Shown here piece by piece: positions 15,103-22,498 of a stretch of 64,000 bases of DNA. Position 1 is the first letter of the stretch. The number at the start of each line of letters is the position of its first letter. The notes beneath the pieces were generated by a model, which saw only the letters and a program-made list of their open reading frames with translations, was not told where the DNA came from and did no database searches. The stretch is from Anaeromassilibacillus sp. An172. GTDB taxonomy: Bacteria > Bacillota > Clostridia > Oscillospirales > Acutalibacteraceae. A program made the translations under genes and the position numbers. The stretch lies in NCBI RefSeq assembly GCF_002160515.1, contig NZ_NFKS01000004.1:91416-155415 (forward strand), read 5' to 3'.

Positions 15103-16097
15103 AGTCTGTTTCCTCCTTTTTTATCAAAAAATCTTCTTATAAGCAGGAATGTAAGGAACACGCTTCCGAATAGTGATGTGAATATACTTATAGGAAGCTC
15201 AAGTCCCGAAATATTTCTTGCGAAAAGGTCGGCTGCCATCAAAAGCACGCCGCCGGTAAAGAAAACAGCACCCATATTTTTGCTTATGTCACGGCTTATG
15301 CAAAGTCTGACTATATGGGGAGCGATAAGTCCTATCCAGCTCACAACGCCCGCAACAGATACCACTGCGGAAACAGGCAGAGTGGCTAAAACTATAAAAA
15401 ATATCCTTGTTTTAAGGGGAGAAATTCCCAAGCTTTGCGCCTGCTCGTCGCCGAGGGATAAAACTTTCAGGCGGTATCTCAAAAGATACATTAAAATCAA
15501 AGGGATTATTGTGATTGATACAACAAGTATGAGCTTGCTGTTTGTTGAGTTTTGAAATCCTCCCATAAGCCAGTATTCAATGGCTGGGAGCTGGTTTAAC
15601 GGGTCTGCCACCATTTTGAAAATCATAAGCACAGCGGAAGCGGCACTGCTGACAATAATTCCAGCCAAAACCATGCCTAAAATCCTGTTTGATTTTACAA
15701 ATGAGGACAGAAACAGGGCAAACGCCACCACCAAAAGTCCGAAAACAAAGGCAGAGCCCTGTACCGCCCACATGGCTGAGGGCAGGAAAAGCATGGCAAA
15801 AACTGCGCCTACGGAGCATCCGCTGGTGACGCCCAAAACATCGGGAGATACCAGTGGGTTTGAAAAAAGAGTCTGAAAAACTGCGCCAGAAACAGCCAAA
15901 GCTCCTCCGCCGTATGCCACCAAAAGCACACGGGGAAGCCTTATTTCCCAAAACAGGGAAACGGCAGTGGCTGACTCATGTCTGCCTGTTATAATCAGAA
16001 AAATATCCTCAAGTGATAAAGGGTATCTTCCGACGCAGGCGGAAACGAGTATAAGAGCCACCCATAATAGCGCTGTTATCAAAAGTCTTTTTTTCAT
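15099..16097 (-). CDS. ABC transporter permease, FecCD/BtuC family
   Basis: 332 residues with about nine to ten hydrophobic segments. Family blocks RLPRVLLVAYGGGALAVSGAVFQ near residue 55 and GVVSWIGLIAPHIVRL near residue 245 are diagnostic of FecCD permeases for siderophores, haem, cobalamin and, in the MolBC branch, molybdate/tungstate. It overlaps the ATPase gene by four bases. It works as a homodimer in the membrane with two ATPase copies. Confidence 0.88.
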   Translation of the reverse strand: MKKRLLITALLWVALILVSACVGRYPLSLEDIFLIITGRHESATAVSLFWEIRLPRVLLVAYGGGALAVSGAVFQTLFSNPLVSPDVLGVTSGCSVGAVFAMLFLPSAMWAVQGSAFVFGLLVVAFALFLSSFVKSNRILGMVLAGIIVSSAASAVLMIFKMVADPLNQLPAIEYWLMGGFQNSTNSKLILVVSITIIPLILMYLLRYRLKVLSLGDEQAQSLGISPLKTRIFFIVLATLPVSAVVSVAGVVSWIGLIAPHIVRLCISRDISKNMGAVFFTGGVLLMAADLFARNISGLELPISIFTSLFGSVFLTFLLIRRFFDKKGGNRL

Positions 16098-16142
16098 TTC
16101 GGTATCTCCCGTTGTTATTGTTATATTTTTGTTTAAAGAAAA

Positions 16143-17222
16143 TTAAGCCGCAGCTGTTTCGTAGTTGTTTACATCCTCAAGGGTTACGTCGATGTCGAAA
16201 TACTCCTTGTAGAACTCTGATACTCTTGTTTCAAGGTCCTCATCGGAAACAAGCTCAGGGTGCAAGTCGTTTGCAAGCCACAAAACGCCCAAAGGTGCGG
16301 AAGCTGTCGGATAATCCCATGGCTCTATAGCTCCTGGGAATACCTTTACATTTTCCTCAGGTGACTGTGTTGCTGTAAGCTGAGGATATGCGGCGATAAA
16401 TTCGTCCATTGTGTAATCGCTGTAGGAAACAACGTAAACCTTTTCAGGATTCCATGAGAGAAGCTCTTCTGCTGTTATGTCAACCCATGCGCTGTCCTCG
16501 ATGGATGCGGCTGCGTTTGTGCCGCCTGCAATCTCGATGAGGTCGTTCTGGTACATGCCTGTTCCGGCTGTTCTCAGCATGTCACTGCCTGCGATGTAAA
16601 CAAGAGGTTTGTTTTCAACGTCTTTTGTAAGCTCGGAAACCTCTGTGATAACCTGGTTGTAATCGTCGATAAGGCTCTGTGCCTTTTCCTCACAGCCTGT
16701 GAGCTTGCCCAAAATGTCAACTGTTTCAAGGAAGCTGTCAAGTGTTTCAGGGTCAATAACTACTACCGGAATGTTCAAAGCTTCAAACTGCTCTACAGAG
16801 TCGGAAAGCTTCTTTGGAATGATAACAAGGTCAGGTTCCAAAGCGGCGGTTTCCTCAACGTTTATGCCCTTGCCTGAGCCTACTGCCGGCAAATCAAGGA
16901 ACTGAGGAGCGGCGAGCTTATAGAGTCCTCTTGTGTCTGCTTTCATCTCGATGCCCACAACCTTATCCTCTGCGCCAAGTGCGATGAGCAGGGAAGAGGA
17001 GAGATAGTAAGCGGAAACGATTTTCTCAGCCGGAGCCTCGAGGGTTACCTCTCTACCTATCTGGTCTGTAATTGTGATTTCGCCTGTGGTTTCTGCGGTT
17101 GTTTCCTGTGCTGCTGTGGTCTGCTCTTCTGTTGTGGTATCATTGTTTCCTGCGCATCCTGCGAAAACAGAGAACATCATAATCAAAGCCAAAAGAAAAG
17201 CAAGTGTCTGTTTTTTCTTCAT
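16143..17222 (-). CDS. ABC transporter substrate-binding lipoprotein (FhuD/TroA-like)
   Basis: About 359 residues. Lipoprotein signal MKKKQTLAFLLALIMMFSVFAGC, then a Thr/Glu-rich linker and a helical-backbone class III binding fold (TDQIGREVTLEAPAEKIVS, EPDLVIIPKKLSD, WNPEKVYVVSYSD). This is the cognate receptor of the FecCD importer. The ATG at 17222 is chosen for the lipobox and AAAGGA site; a start 48 bases upstream would bury the signal. The PWDYPTASAPLGVLWLA region near the C-terminus is close to MolA-like and siderophore-like receptors, so the cargo is not decided by motif. Confidence 0.85.
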   Translation of the reverse strand: MKKKQTLAFLLALIMMFSVFAGCAGNNDTTTEEQTTAAQETTAETTGEITITDQIGREVTLEAPAEKIVSAYYLSSSLLIALGAEDKVVGIEMKADTRGLYKLAAPQFLDLPAVGSGKGINVEETAALEPDLVIIPKKLSDSVEQFEALNIPVVVIDPETLDSFLETVDILGKLTGCEEKAQSLIDDYNQVITEVSELTKDVENKPLVYIAGSDMLRTAGTGMYQNDLIEIAGGTNAAASIEDSAWVDITAEELLSWNPEKVYVVSYSDYTMDEFIAAYPQLTATQSPEENVKVFPGAIEPWDYPTASAPLGVLWLANDLHPELVSDEDLETRVSEFYKEYFDIDVTLEDVNNYETAAA

Positions 17223-17297
17223 TTCGAATTTTTCCTTTCTTTTTAATTTTATTTTATCAAAAAGGCGCAAGCCTTGTCGATAGCTTAATGTGTTTTT

Positions 17298-17326
17298 ATT
17301 ATATAATAAGGTTTTATTTATGTGAA
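17298..17326 (-). promoter_or_regulatory. Promoter of the ABC importer / hydroxylase unit
   Basis: Minus strand TTCACA (17321-17326), 17 bp, TATAAT (17298-17303), about 75 bp before the lipoprotein start. It lies after the permease terminator, so the importer-hydroxylase unit can be transcribed without the riboswitch-controlled permease. Confidence 0.65.
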
Positions 17327-17337
17327 AAATGTCAAAT

Positions 17338-17392
17338 CAAAAGGGCTGTCATTCAATGTGGGCTAAACACGCCCGGCATTGAAGACAGCCCC
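17338..17392 (-). terminator. Terminator of the xanthine/uracil permease gene
   Basis: Long arms GGCTGTC-TTCAATG type (about 17343-17358 with 17376-17391) with an inner GGGC/GCCC stem, followed on the minus strand by CCCTTTTGATTT. Confidence 0.7.
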
Positions 17393-17423
17393 GGGAATCC
17401 TGTCGTTAAGGACTCAAATATTC

Positions 17424-18776
17424 TTATTTGTCTTTGTATTCCTCACGGACAACCTTTGAAACCTTTTCGTCGTCTGTTTCTTTGTCCTTTGGAAGAATAA
17501 GGTTAAATACGGTAGCGATTACGAAAGTCATGATAATTCCGTTCTGTGCGAAAATCTGGCTAACCCATTCAGGCATAAGACTAAGTGACTCAGGAACCAT
17601 ACCGATACCAACGCCCAAGCCGAGAGCAAGGGAAATGATGATTTCGTTTCTGCCTGTGAGCTTCTCTCTCTGGAGTGAACGCATACCGCTAACCAAAATC
17701 ATAGCGAACATGATTACAGCTGCGCCGCCCAAAACTGACTGAGGCATTACTGAGAGAATAGCGGAAAGCTTTGGAACAAATCCGCAGAGAATGAGGAAAA
17801 CTGCACCGGTCATAATGCAGAATCTGTTTACAACCTTTGTAACAGCTACAAGACCTACGTTCTGGCTGAATGATGTGTTTGGAAGAACACCGAACACAGC
17901 AGCCAAAAGGCTTCCGAAACCGTCAGCGATTACGCCGCCGGAAAGCTCTTTGTCGGTTGCTTCTCTGTCAAGTCCGCCGTTGGCGATACCTGAAATGTCG
18001 CCGACAGTTTCAACGGCAGTTGCCACGAACATGATGAGCATTGCAACGATTGCCTGCCAGTTAAAGTCCATAGCTATCGGCATAAGATGTGGAAGGCTTA
18101 TCCAGCTTGCCTCTGCAACCTGAGTAAAATCAACCATTCCAAGGCAGATTGCAAGGATATATCCAACGATAATACCGATAAGGATTGAGGAAACACTCAA
18201 AAATCCCTTTGTAAACTGCTTGAAGAAAACGATTGTGAGAACAACAACTGTACCTACCAAAAGGTGTTTCCAGTTGCCGTAATCTGCGCTGCCTGAGCCG
18301 CCTGCGAAATAATTAACGCCTACAGGAAGCAGTGAAAGACCGATTGACATGATAACAAGGCTTGTAACAACCGGAGGGAAAAGCTTTTTCAAAGGCTTGA
18401 TGAAGAAACCTAAGAAAATTTCAAAAATTGCGCCTATGAGGGAAGCTCCCAAAATTGCGCCGTAGCCGTAGTTTACACCTATGGCTTTGCAGGTTCCGAT
18501 AAAGCCTGAGCTTGTACCCATTACTACAGGAAGTCTGCATCCGACTTTCCAGATTGGATAAAGCTGAATAAGGGTTGTGATACCTGCAATGAACATTGCG
18601 TTCTGAATAAGCATTGTTTTCATAGCCGGGTCCATCTCAATAAGACCGCAGACAATGAGCAGAGGGGAAACATTGCCCAGAAACATTGCAAGAACGTGCT
18701 GAATTCCCAAAGGAATTGCCCTTGACAGAGGTACTCTTCCGTCAAGCTTGTAAATGTTGCTTACTTGATTTGACAT
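17424..18776 (-). CDS. NCS2 nucleobase permease (xanthine/uracil type)
   Basis: About 450 residues with some 12-14 hydrophobic segments. The N-terminal block GIQHVLAMFLGNVSPLLI and the TSFSQNVGLVAVTKVVNR motif place it in the nucleobase:cation symporter-2 family. The purine riboswitch in front and the hydroxylase downstream point to xanthine or a related purine rather than uracil. The start is the ATG at 18776: GAGGAG lies seven bases upstream; an in-frame ATG 36 bases earlier would sit inside the riboswitch hairpin. It has its own terminator and is the most upstream leftward gene of the region. Confidence 0.9.
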   Translation of the reverse strand: MSNQVSNIYKLDGRVPLSRAIPLGIQHVLAMFLGNVSPLLIVCGLIEMDPAMKTMLIQNAMFIAGITTLIQLYPIWKVGCRLPVVMGTSSGFIGTCKAIGVNYGYGAILGASLIGAIFEIFLGFFIKPLKKLFPPVVTSLVIMSIGLSLLPVGVNYFAGGSGSADYGNWKHLLVGTVVVLTIVFFKQFTKGFLSVSSILIGIIVGYILAICLGMVDFTQVAEASWISLPHLMPIAMDFNWQAIVAMLIMFVATAVETVGDISGIANGGLDREATDKELSGGVIADGFGSLLAAVFGVLPNTSFSQNVGLVAVTKVVNRFCIMTGAVFLILCGFVPKLSAILSVMPQSVLGGAAVIMFAMILVSGMRSLQREKLTGRNEIIISLALGLGVGIGMVPESLSLMPEWVSQIFAQNGIIMTFVIATVFNLILPKDKETDDEKVSKVVREEYKDK

Positions 18777-18870
18777 AAAAAAACTCCTCATATTATTTGC
18801 GTTTTTCGGCATAATATGAGGCAGGCAGGGAAACAGACGCCATTTTTAAAATGACGTCTGCCGTTATTCC
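18777..18870 (-). promoter_or_regulatory. Riboswitch expression platform: terminator fused with the Shine-Dalgarno
   Basis: A perfect 11-bp inverted repeat (CCTCATATTAT at 18786-18796 on the plus strand, its complement at 18811-18821) is followed on the minus strand by AG and seven T, then directly by the permease ATG. The 3' arm carries part of the GAGGAG ribosome site, so the same hairpin can stop transcription and hide the Shine-Dalgarno. A second 12-bp hairpin (about 18836-18862) sits between it and the aptamer, and GCAGG at the aptamer end can pair with CCTGC upstream of the terminator as an antiterminator (inference). Confidence 0.7.
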
Positions 18871-18934
18871 TGCGTAGTCCTTTATTACGGATAAAGGGTA
18901 GAAACTTACAGCCCATTATGCTGAAATATACGCA
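18871..18934 (-). ncRNA. Purine riboswitch (guanine/xanthine class, C74 type)
   Basis: Minus strand carries the conserved core: P1 TGCGTA / TACGCA, TATA, P2 with loop ATAATGG, the invariant GTTTCTACC, P3 CCTTTAT / ATAAAGG with loop CCGTAA, and the closing GGACTACG. The specificity base in GACTACG is C, which in the known class means guanine, hypoxanthine or xanthine rather than adenine. It controls the permease that follows. Confidence 0.92.
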
Positions 18935-19003
18935 TTTTTTTTAAATTTTAACATACTTTAGCGGAGTTTTAAAGGCATTAACTCCAAAAAGTGACGGCTT
19001 TAT

Positions 19004-19031
19004 GAATTTTCGTATTATTGTACGAAAATTC
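19004..19031. terminator. Inverted repeat after asnA, possible terminator
   Basis: An 11-bp stem GAATTTTCGTA / TACGAAAATTC between asnA and the riboswitch. No T-run follows directly, so it may be a weak terminator. Confidence 0.4.
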
Positions 19032-19070
19032 CGGAAATTTTCTTTACATATGTCATGTTTTGACAAAAAA

Positions 19071-20078
19071 TCACAGTAAAATAATGTTGCCCTCTTTGCA
19101 TTTTTCAACCATATCGGCAGGCCACAGGGAAACCTGTACTTCGCCGATGTGAGCTTTGTCAAGCATAAGCATACAAAGTCTTGACTGTCCGATGCCGCCG
19201 CCTATTGTAAGCGGGAGTTCATCGTTTAAAATCATCTTATGATATTCAAATTTTGTTCTCTCTGTTGCATTGCAGATTTCAAGCTGTTTCATAAGTGACT
19301 GAGCATCAACTCTTATTCCCATTGAGGAAATCTCAAGGGAAGCGTTTAATGCGTTGTGCCAGAAGAACAGGTCGCCGTTTAAGCTCCAGTCGTCGTAGTC
19401 AGGTGCTCTTCCGTCGTGCTTCTTGCCGCTTTTGAGAACAGAGCCAATCTGAGAGATAAACACAGTGCCGTGCTCTTTTGTGATTGCGTTTTCTCTTTCC
19501 TTTGAGGTCATGTCAGGATACATATCCTCAAGCTCCTGAGATGTTATAAAGAATACATCTCTGTTGAAGTCGCCCTGGATTTTAGGATACTTTGCTTTTA
19601 CCCCATAGAAAGTGTCAACAACTGCATGGGCGATTGTTTCAACTGTCTTTTTCAGAAAATCTGTGTTTCTGTCCTCTCTTGTGAGAACTCTTTCCCAGTC
19701 CCACTGGTCAACAAAGATTGAATGTGTGTTGTCAACATCGTCGTCACGTCTTAAAGCATTCATATCTGTGTAAATACCCTCGCCGTTTTGGTATCCGTAA
19801 CGGTGGAGAGCCATTCTTTTCCATTTTGCCAAGGACTGTACAACCTCGGCAGTGCCGTCGATTTCCTTCATGGAGAAAGAAACCTTGCGCTCAACTCCGT
19901 TAAGGTCGTCGTTTATTCCGCTGTCGCTGAAAACAATAAGGGGAGCGGTAATTCTGTCAAGGTTAAGTCCTGCGATAAGCTTTTTCTGGAAAGTATCTTT
20001 GATGTATTTTACCGCACTTTGAGTTTCTCTCAAAGTAAGCGGTGAGGAGTAGTTCTCCGGAATTATAAGATTTTTCAT
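19071..20078 (-). CDS. asnA: Aspartate--ammonia ligase (asparagine synthetase A)
   Basis: 335 residues, the normal AsnA length. N-terminal ENYSSPLTLRETQSAVKYIKD and the class II synthetase-like core with RRDDDVDNTHSIFVDQWDWE and the GGGIGQSRLCMLML C-terminal motif are all present. It makes asparagine from aspartate, ammonia and ATP (AMP-forming). It lies 32 bp after asnS in the same direction, so the Asn T-box in front of asnS should control both: low charged tRNA-Asn would raise both synthesis and charging. Confidence 0.95.
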   Translation of the reverse strand: MKNLIIPENYSSPLTLRETQSAVKYIKDTFQKKLIAGLNLDRITAPLIVFSDSGINDDLNGVERKVSFSMKEIDGTAEVVQSLAKWKRMALHRYGYQNGEGIYTDMNALRRDDDVDNTHSIFVDQWDWERVLTREDRNTDFLKKTVETIAHAVVDTFYGVKAKYPKIQGDFNRDVFFITSQELEDMYPDMTSKERENAITKEHGTVFISQIGSVLKSGKKHDGRAPDYDDWSLNGDLFFWHNALNASLEISSMGIRVDAQSLMKQLEICNATERTKFEYHKMILNDELPLTIGGGIGQSRLCMLMLDKAHIGEVQVSLWPADMVEKCKEGNIILL

Positions 20079-20110
20079 ATTTTCTTATCCTTTCGTAGTG
20101 TTAGAAAGCC

Positions 20111-21481
20111 TTATCTGATGCTTCCTACTGTTCTCGGGTAAAGAATTACGTCACGGATGTTGCTCATACCTGTTACATACATGATAATTCTTTCAAAGCC
20201 AAGACCGAAGCCGCTGTGCGGAACAGAGCCAAACTTTCTAAGCTCAAGGTAATCTGCATATTCATCCATGTTCATGTTTCTTGCTTTCATTGCCTCAACC
20301 AGCTTGTCGTAGTCAGCTTCTCTCTCGCTGCATCCGATGATTTCGCCTACGCCGGGAACAAGAAGGTCTGTTGCGGCAACTGTCTTTCCGTCCGGATTTT
20401 GCTTCATATAGAAAGACTTGATGTCCTTAGGATAGTTTGTGATAAATACAGGCTTGTTGAATACTTCCTCTGTGATGTATCTTTCATGCTCTGTCTGAAG
20501 GTCGCAGCCCCACTCAACAGGGTATACAAACTCTTTCTTTGCGTCCTTGAGGATTTCGATAGCCTTTGTGTAATCGAGAATTTCAAACTCGCTGTCCAAA
20601 AGGTGCTGGAGCTTGTCGATAAGACCCTTTTCAAAATGCTGGTTGAAGAAAGCAAGCTCCTGAGGGCATTTTTCCATAACGTCTCTTACTATATATTTTA
20701 TCATGTCCTCGGCAATTTCGATTATGTCGTCAAGCTCTGCAAAAGCAACTTCCGGCTCAATGTGCCAGAACTCTGCAACGTGTCTTGGTGTGTTGCTGTT
20801 TTCAGCTCTGAAGCTTGGACCGAATGTGTAGATTTTGCCCATTGCCATTGCGGCAACCTCGCCCTCAAGCTGACCTGAAACGCTCAGACCTGCTTTCTTG
20901 CCGAAAAAGTCGTTGCTGTAGTATTCCTCTTCTGATTTGTACTGGTCGGAATAACCAATTGTAGTTACCTTGAATACCTCGCCTGCGCCCTCGCAGTCGC
21001 TTCCTGTGAGAAGAGGTGTGTTGATATATACATAGTTTCTGTCCTGAAAATACTTGTGGATTGAGGCAGCCATAACTGAACGAACTCTCAAAACAGCGTT
21101 AAATGTGTTGGTTCTAACTCTGAGGTGTGGCATAGTTCTCAAAAATTCAAGGGTGTGGCGTTTTTTCTGCAAAGGATAATCTGCCGGACAGTCGCCCAAA
21201 AGTGTGATTTCCTTAGCGTTTATCTCAACACTGCCCTGTCTTGCAGGAACTACTGTACCTGTTACCTTTAAAGCAGTTCCAAGCTTTAAAGCAAAGTCGT
21301 AATTGTCAAGGGCTGACTTGTCGATTACGATTTGAAGATGTTTAAGGCTTGTTCCGTCGTTCATCTCGAGAAAAGCCATGTTTTTTGAATCTCTGGAAGT
21401 TCTTACCCAGCCGCATACTGTGACGTCTGTGTCTACATATTCAGCTTTTGTCTGAATGTCTTTAATGTCGATGTGTTTCAT
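20111..21481 (-). CDS. asnS: Asparaginyl-tRNA synthetase
   Basis: 456 residues, class IIb. N-terminal OB anticodon-binding domain (VTVCGWVRTSRDSKNMAFLEMNDGTSLKHLQ), motif 2 FRAENSNTPRHVAEF (about residue 225), and motif 3 GFGLGFERIIMYV at the C-terminus. AAGGAGAAAACTT precedes the ATG. First gene of the asnS-asnA operon under the Asn-specific T-box. Confidence 0.95.
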   Translation of the reverse strand: MKHIDIKDIQTKAEYVDTDVTVCGWVRTSRDSKNMAFLEMNDGTSLKHLQIVIDKSALDNYDFALKLGTALKVTGTVVPARQGSVEINAKEITLLGDCPADYPLQKKRHTLEFLRTMPHLRVRTNTFNAVLRVRSVMAASIHKYFQDRNYVYINTPLLTGSDCEGAGEVFKVTTIGYSDQYKSEEEYYSNDFFGKKAGLSVSGQLEGEVAAMAMGKIYTFGPSFRAENSNTPRHVAEFWHIEPEVAFAELDDIIEIAEDMIKYIVRDVMEKCPQELAFFNQHFEKGLIDKLQHLLDSEFEILDYTKAIEILKDAKKEFVYPVEWGCDLQTEHERYITEEVFNKPVFITNYPKDIKSFYMKQNPDGKTVAATDLLVPGVGEIIGCSEREADYDKLVEAMKARNMNMDEYADYLELRKFGSVPHSGFGLGFERIIMYVTGMSNIRDVILYPRTVGSIR

Positions 21482-21533
21482 AAGTTTTCTCCTTGTATAC
21501 TTTTGTTTTATTTAAGATTATTATTTCCAAAAT

Positions 21534-21800
21534 AAAAAACCGCCGTCCTATTTAATTAGGACGAGCGGCTATAACACCCGTGGTACCACCTATATTACCG
21601 GAAAACCGGTCACTCTAAGCTTCATAAAAAAGCATCCTGTTTAACGCACAGTCAACGGCATCACCTACTTGGGGATATTCCTGTTCAGATAGCTGCTCCG
21701 AAGTGTTATTCACGAAAGCTCTGCTGTACGGTTCACACTGTCCCGTACTCACTGTAAGCGAATTCTTTTGCTACTTCTCTTCATCATAGCATTTAAGGCT
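21534..21800 (-). promoter_or_regulatory. T-box leader of asnS-asnA (specifier AAC, Asn)
   Basis: Minus strand carries the T-box GGTGGTACCACG (complement of 21578-21590), followed by the terminator hairpin with stem CCGC-CGTCCTA (21540-21550 with 21557-21568) and a T-run. In the 3' side of stem I the sequence GTGAATAACACTT offers AAC (21705-21707) as the specifier, matching the downstream asparagine genes. Uncharged tRNA-Asn would pair with the specifier and the T-box and stop termination. Confidence 0.93.
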
Positions 21801-21861
21801 TTTGTTAAATTTTTATTATCAGCTCTGCAAAATGACTTTACAAAGCGCAGATTACTTAATC

Positions 21862-21890
21862 ATTATATGCTTTATAAAAACTTATGTCAA
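21862..21890 (-). promoter_or_regulatory. Promoter of the asnS-asnA T-box transcript
   Basis: Perfect consensus TTGACA (21885-21890), 17 bp, TATAAT (21862-21867). The remaining gap 21482-22025 holds only the T-box leader and this and the divergent promoter. Confidence 0.88.
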
Positions 21891-21947
21891 GTATTTGATG
21901 TGATTTTTAAGGATAAAAAAATATTTTTTGAAAATCAGTAATCACTA

Positions 21948-21976
21948 TTGACTTTTACTATATATGGTGCTAGAAT
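21948..21976 (+). promoter_or_regulatory. Promoter of the NrdD-tail-like gene
   Basis: TTGACT (21948-21953), 17 bp, TAGAAT (21971-21976), about 50 bp before the start. Confidence 0.75.
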
Positions 21977-22025
21977 ATGTGTGCACTCAGAGAGAAACAC
22001 AATATTTAGTAATGGAGGTTAACTT

Positions 22026-22319
22026 ATGAATATAAATGTAGTAGGCGGAAATCTTTCCCAGGAAGAGATAAATGTATACGTTGAACAGCTTAAAGCAAAT
22101 CATCCTGATAAATATATAAAATCTGTAGAACTTAAAGTAGACGGCGAGTTCGTTGACATGAGATACGAGTATGACCCTGTTCCTTTTGAGAGAATCAGAA
22201 GAATTACAGGCTATCTTGTAGGAACTGTTGACCGTTTCAACAATGCAAAGAAAGCAGAAGTAAACGACCGTGTAAAGCACAGCTTGGGCTGCTCCTGCTC
22301 AATGGAAGAAATCGCTTAA
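22026..22319 (+). CDS. Small NrdD C-terminal-like protein
   Basis: 97 residues. The second half, FERIRRITGYLVGTVDRFNNAKKAEVNDRVKHS, resembles the glycyl-radical tail of anaerobic ribonucleotide reductase NrdD (R-x-x-GYL ... RxNxAK), and stand-alone proteins of this kind are annotated as anaerobic ribonucleoside-triphosphate reductase in Clostridia. The catalytic barrel is absent, so it cannot be a reductase itself. The N-terminal half (residues 1-50) is not from NrdD as far as I can see. The C-terminal CSCS is not the usual zinc site. Strong GGAGG, own promoter and terminator. Role unknown; a spare radical domain is only a guess. Confidence 0.65.
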   Translation: MNINVVGGNLSQEEINVYVEQLKANHPDKYIKSVELKVDGEFVDMRYEYDPVPFERIRRITGYLVGTVDRFNNAKKAEVNDRVKHSLGCSCSMEEIA

Positions 22320-22369
22320 AATTTTTCCTTAGTTAAACACTATCCTTAACATAATAGATATCCGGCAAA

Positions 22370-22398
22370 AGTCTTGATAAAAATCAAGGCTTTTTTTC
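22370..22398 (+). terminator. Terminator of the NrdD-tail-like gene
   Basis: 9-bp stem AGTCTTGAT / ATCAAGGCT (one G-U) with a 4-nt loop and seven T. Confidence 0.85.
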
Positions 22399-22433
22399 TT
22401 TAATAACGCTTTCATTAAAACTTCCTTAATAAA

Positions 22434-22468
22434 AACAACGCCTCGAAAACTCGGGGCGTTAATTTTTT
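22434..22468 (-). terminator. Terminator of the EctB-like gene
   Basis: 9-bp stem AACGCCTCG / CGGGGCGTT; A/T tracts on both sides let it act on both strands. Confidence 0.8.
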
Positions 22469-22498
22469 ATGGTATATTTAAGAAAACAGATGTATTTA

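Noticed and set aside
17262..17275. Short hairpin AAGGC-GCAA-GCCTT in the leader of the binding-protein gene as a possible molybdenum-cofactor riboswitch
   Set aside because: The leader is only about 70 nt and has a five-bp stem; the known Moco motif is much larger. It could at most be a weak attenuator.
20216..20878. 220-residue open frame on the plus strand
   Set aside because: It is antisense to asnS, has no ribosome site and reads as low-quality sequence; asnS is certain.
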